A DNA stretch of 64,000 nt from Epiperipatus broadwayi (taxonomy: Eukaryota > Onychophora > Udeonychophora > Euonychophora > Peripatidae), in assembly GCA_028023455.1 (NCBI GenBank), contig JAQFVV010006216.1, positions 3,054,877 to 3,118,876 of the forward strand, read 5' to 3'. The position numbers and the translations under genes are program-made. Each line of letters opens with the position of its first letter. Positions within the stretch are counted from its first letter, which is position 1. The notes under the pieces are model-generated. The model was not told the origin of the DNA and did no database searches. It saw only the letters and a program-made list of their open reading frames with translations. Positions 59,643 to 64,000 of this stretch are shown here, one piece after another.

Positions 59643-61128
59643 GTGAGTATTTATTTGACTTAATTTTCATTAAAGTTTTAAAAAAGCAGAACAGAAAAAT
59701 ATAAAATTTCTTTTTAACACTATAATTAACATTTTTACAAAGTTTAATAGTAATAATAATAACAAAATTACATATTAATAATTAATATGTAATCATTGGT
59801 AATAAAACATTTACAAGTAAGGTGTTACTGCTATTGATATTTGATTGTTAGATTATTTAGTTGATATTATGTAACGTGAATGCATAGTACATTTCATGAT
59901 ATGCTAAATGAAATCAAAGTTCAATTTTATTCCATATATTTTTACTATTTACGTTTGTTCATCTTGGCAGTGTAGACACATTTTTTTTTTTACAATTCTT
60001 TATTTCTTTTACTATAATAAAATATATTTTTTTACATTACCTAAGAACAATTACAAAATTTTTTACAAAGCCAGATAGAATAATATTTGCTATCTTGACT
60101 TTTTTTAATGAAAATTAGTTCTCTAACTTCTCATATTCCTGTCAATATACAGTATAGATTTGCAACTACTATTTAGAGAAGTGGTAGAATCAGACCATAT
60201 GATAATAATCTAACTTTATAATAATTGTTGTTTATTCTTGCTTCAGGTTTATTAAATCTTGGTTTTCTTTTGCAATAAATTAAAACAAAAACTTAGCTTT
60301 CAAAATAATATTTCTCTAGATAACAAATAAGAGTTTATATGCGAGATTAAAAGTAATAGTTTCTAACAATGTAATTCAGAATTTTATATATCATATATAT
60401 ATAATTTTTGCATTTGTTTATTTATTTATTATTTTTTGAGATTCTTATTTTAACACCTGTTGAATAAAAAAACAGTACAGCATATGTATTAAGATAAAAA
60501 AATATTTACTGTTTAAATCATTTCATTTTTGTGGAAAGCATTTTATGTTAATTTGGAAATGTATTACATTTTTTTTTATAATTAACTTATTGTCCTAGGT
60601 CAATTTTTATTTAATAATAATAAAAAGATTTTAAGATATGTTTTTTTTCCCCCAAATCTGCAAATTGTTACTGTATTATTGAAGCGTTTAAATGCAGTTT
60701 AACAACATATCGTTGCCATGGAAAAATAGAATAAATATGTAAAAATTTAATAAGTATTTTTTCTTTAATATCTAATCAATTGTTTTTTCATTTCTTTTTT
60801 CCATAAATCATCTAAATAGTTTTATAGTTTTTGTTCTGAGTAAATAGTTACTCTAGATTATCTAAAGTATTTTTTTTTTAAATCAGATGTTTGATTATAA
60901 TGTTTAGATTTATCTATATTTTTTTGTTAACATAAACTTTAAAGAGATGATCCAAAGTAGAAAAAACTTGTTAGAACTCATATCAACATGATTTTGCTTT
61001 ACAGTAAAAATTGGTTTAAAGAGCCATGTAACATGCTTTGATATTACAACAAAGTTATGAATGATTTAGAAAATTTATTGAACATTAGCTTACTAACTAA
61101 ACCCTTATAATAAAGCAAACATATATAT
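59643..61128. other. XRN1 intron after exon g
   Basis: AT-rich intron with no recognised TE, RNA gene or exon. Confidence 0.5.
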
Positions 61129-63611
61129 TATAACCAGTTGGGTTACAACCACACAATAATATAGTGTGTGTGCATAAATATATATATAAAGTTGAAAGGA
61201 AAACTAGAAATAAACACAGACAAAAATTATAATAGATATTTTCTACATTCATTGAAATAAAAAAATAAATAAATAATAACTCTGATTTAAAATATTGTTT
61301 TATAAATTAAACTTTTAAAAGGTCTGAATAAATATATATTTTGTATTATTATTATTATTCTGATTGTGAAATGTAAAAACACAATACTTGTTTTTGAAAT
61401 TTTTTTAATTAATTAAACAAAATTTCTTTATATTAGAAATCCCCTAAGTAAAAACATGTATATAGATTATAATGGATTAGAGAGATAAAAATAAAACTCT
61501 GTTTTCAATCAAGTTGTTGTTATCTCATCAGATGATTTTATAAAAAGACTGATAAAAAAATATCAATCAGTCTGGATAGTAATTTTTGGAGAGAACAGTC
61601 TGGCTAGTAGTTTTTGTAAGAATTCAAAGTTGGTTACAATATTTTGTTGCAGCTTGTTGAAGTTTGCAGCAGTTGGTTTTAGCTGACTATAGAGTTGGTA
61701 GAATAGCTATCATGAATTGATATAGCTGAAGGCAGGACTGTAAGATTCAGGAGCTGCTAATATATTCTTCGCAGGAGTTTGAATTCACATGGAGAAAAAT
61801 GACCCACTTCTTTATGCTGAAATTCATAGCCTTAAACGTGGAGAGGACAGTTGCTTGCCTGAAATCTTTCAAACTAAGACAGCTGCTTGCCTGGAATAAT
61901 CCTAGACGGGAAGAGACCAACTATAGACCAACATTTTACGTGGATTATATTTTTTTTTCCTGATGATGACAATCATTAAAACCAAACTCACCAAGAAAAG
62001 TCTTCCAGCTTGCCCAGGGAATCCCATCCGGCTGAGGAACATGGATGCTGTGACAGATAAGGCAAAGAAGCACAGATAAATGTATATACAGCTGGTGGAG
62101 AGTAGCGTTATATATGATAATGAAGTTTTAAATAATTTCCTTAATAAAATGACATTTTTATAACTGATAGAAATATATAAAACGATATTAGTTTAAAATC
62201 GTTTATTAAAGAAGAAAAAACTGTTTAAAGTTATATTTATAATTTAGAAAAAAAAAAAAAGTACAAACAAAGTTATAATTAATAGTCAAGAAAAATATTT
62301 CCAAAAATCTTTTAGACTAGGAAAAAGAAAGACATTTTAAGTCAATTAACTGTCAAAAATTTGGTAGTTCTTATTTTAAAGAAAAAGACTATATTCAGCA
62401 AAGAGAATTAAATTGCGAAAATAATCTTTAATAATTTTATTGTGATAAATACAAATGTAAATAAATTAATGTTTCGCACATCTGTGCAAATTATATATAC
62501 GTGTTTTAGTAAACCTAATATGTAAATATACATTATTTAACTGAAACTTTAATCATTTATTGTATTTTTATATAATTGGTTCTTGAATATTAATTGTATA
62601 TTATAAATCGCCCGTCTGTGCGCATATATATGTAAACCATAGTAATAACATGAATTGTAATTTTGTAAATCAATGTAACAATTTAAATTTTGAATAGGAA
62701 TTACGTAAATCAATGTAATAATTTGACTTTTGTATAGTAATTTTGTCAGTCACAAATATGATAATTTTTTTATATTTTATTTTATTCAAAATCAGACCTT
62801 AAATATAATTTTTTTTTTGTTTGTTTGTTAATAATAAACTTGTATTTAATTGTTAAAATTGTATTGCATCATCTCTTGGTCACATACAGTAATAGAGCTT
62901 GTGTTGTCTGAGCTAGATTTGTGCATGGGATGAATATATGAATGGGAATGTGTATTTAGTGCTTTTGGGGCATTCAGCGATGATCAATCATCATCAGTTT
63001 GGTTGGCGCATAAGATTATATTCTTTAAAGCCCATGCACTGTTTTTTTATTTTAGTTTAGTCTTATTGGGAGTTAAGTTTGTAGTTGGCCAGTACAAATG
63101 CCCTGAGCATTGATGATGGTCAGCATGTTTTTTTATCCCAGAATTATTGTTTGATTCTTATGTATTCTGATGGATGAGCACTTAGTTTGTACCTCCAAAT
63201 TAATGGTTAAATAATTGTCCAAGCTGGAAAAGGCTCAATAGTTAGCCTGGTCTACAGAAGACCCATTTCCAATCCAGTCACAAGATTGACTGTTGATTTA
63301 TTGTACATATTTTATTATATTTTATTGTGGATCATTCATAATGATGAGTGATTATTTATTTTGAGTATTAGAATTACTTATAATTACTTTATAATTCTCG
63401 TTGATGGTTAATTATGCCCTTGATGATTGCCTGATCTCTCATCAATGATCTCCGAGTTCTCTTGATCTCAGGCTCCTCTTAAATATATTTTATCTTTATT
63501 ATACTTTGTAAATTATTTGAAATATTGTGGACTTGGGAGTGATGGTGATTTTTCCATCACCCCAGGTTCACTTCATTCTTTTCTTCGATACCCCACCCCC
63601 ATCCCATCACA
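61129..63611 (+). mobile_element. Solo LTR of the 2.48-kb LTR family
   Basis: It matches the 3' LTR at 33429-35906 along its length. Its start also matches the better-preserved LTR start at 39630 (taaccagttgggttac / taaccagttaggttac, then ataatatagtgtgtgtgc). Its first two bases are ta rather than TG. It ends catcaca. The 4-bp atat flanks both sides (61125-61128 and 63612-63615), the same target as the element at 32291, although this lies in (at)n sequence. No internal region follows, so it is a solo LTR. Confidence 0.72.
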
Positions 63612-63615
63612 ATAT

Positions 63616-64000
63616 ATATATATATATAACTCAGTAGTATGGTTAAAGCAATTTCAATTTATACAAATTAAAATAAACTGAAACAAAATGGTTTAATAAA
63701 GAAAGCTGCACCATGAAAGTAATTTCAAACTACAAACTTTCTTCAAAGAAGATAGAGGTGTGATGTATACTTCCATCAGTAAGTTATTTGCAATATATTT
63801 TTTTCTAAAGTGATATTTTTTAATAAATATAGATCAAATTTCTATATAAAACTATTAAACATTTAAATAAAATAAAAAAACTATAATAAGATGATAATAT
63901 TTAGGAAATTTTTACCTGATATCAAACTAGATTTATAAAATTAATTGAGCCTTGATGAAGGAATGAAGATTCTGATATTATTATTTTAAAAAAGAATTAA
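63616..64000. other. XRN1 intron, window end
   Basis: A (ta)n run followed by AT-rich sequence. No further XRN1 exon recognised. Confidence 0.5.

Noticed and set aside
1-64000. CRISPR arrays, operons, ribosome-binding sites or prokaryotic insertion sequences
   Set aside because: The spliced XRN1 gene, GT-AG introns and eukaryotic TEs show nuclear animal DNA; none of these features is present.

Overview
This is AT-rich (roughly three quarters A+T) nuclear DNA from an animal, most likely an arthropod. Its one recognisable host gene is a plus-strand 5'-3' exoribonuclease XRN1 (pacman in flies). Seven internal coding exons lie at 146-262, 8806-8899, 31009-31156, 41628-41717, 42106-42262, 42341-42460 and 59473-59642. 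Their splice phases chain without a break and give one 896-nt reading frame. The gene runs off both ends of the window. Two of its introns exceed 17 kb, and nearly everything else here is intron filled with transposable elements (TEs), many nested inside each other. The arthropod assignment rests on how the XRN1 exons read and on the TE types; I cannot name the species.

Region by region: 0-9 kb holds XRN1 exons 1-2, a pogo/Tigger-like transposase remnant with a recognisable right terminus (about 3.0-3.77 kb) and a long decayed minus-strand LINE (about 5.06-7.56 kb). 9-13.9 kb (intron 2) has a CR1/jockey-type LINE fragment, a 144-bp tandem duplication, a ~300-bp imperfect palindrome and a BED-finger hAT transposase fragment. 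13.87-17.28 kb is a complete Merlin DNA transposon with 35-bp inverted repeats, an 8-bp target duplication (7/8) and a frameshifted DDE transposase. 18.8-26.8 kb is a mosaic of LTR-like blocks, a 1.47-kb direct repeat pair, a 68-bp minisatellite and a LINE ORF1-like coiled coil. 28.9-29.25 kb is a short TTAA-flanked inverted-repeat element.

31-41 kb (intron 3) contains RTE-clade LINE fragments. One is split by a 3.6-kb LTR element with 4-bp ATAT target duplications. The same LTR family occurs near 38.3-39.9 kb, itself hit by a hAT MITE, and as a solo LTR at 61.1-63.6 kb. Two hAT MITEs carry perfect 8-bp target duplications.

42.5-59.5 kb (intron 6) has a tRNA-derived SINE-like box, then a stack of purine-strand LINEs encoding an SGNH-hydrolase-like domain, an endonuclease and a reverse transcriptase. 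One LINE copy is split by a 1.8-kb element with 5-bp duplications. Next comes a full-length 3.6-kb hAT transposon related to KIAA1586-like transposases, with a perfect 8-bp target duplication and a broken coding region. After XRN1 exon 7 come ordinary AT-rich intron and the solo LTR.

No intact transposase or reverse transcriptase is visible, so the window looks like a fossil record of TE insertions inside a conserved RNA-decay gene. All boundaries were read by eye, without alignment software.
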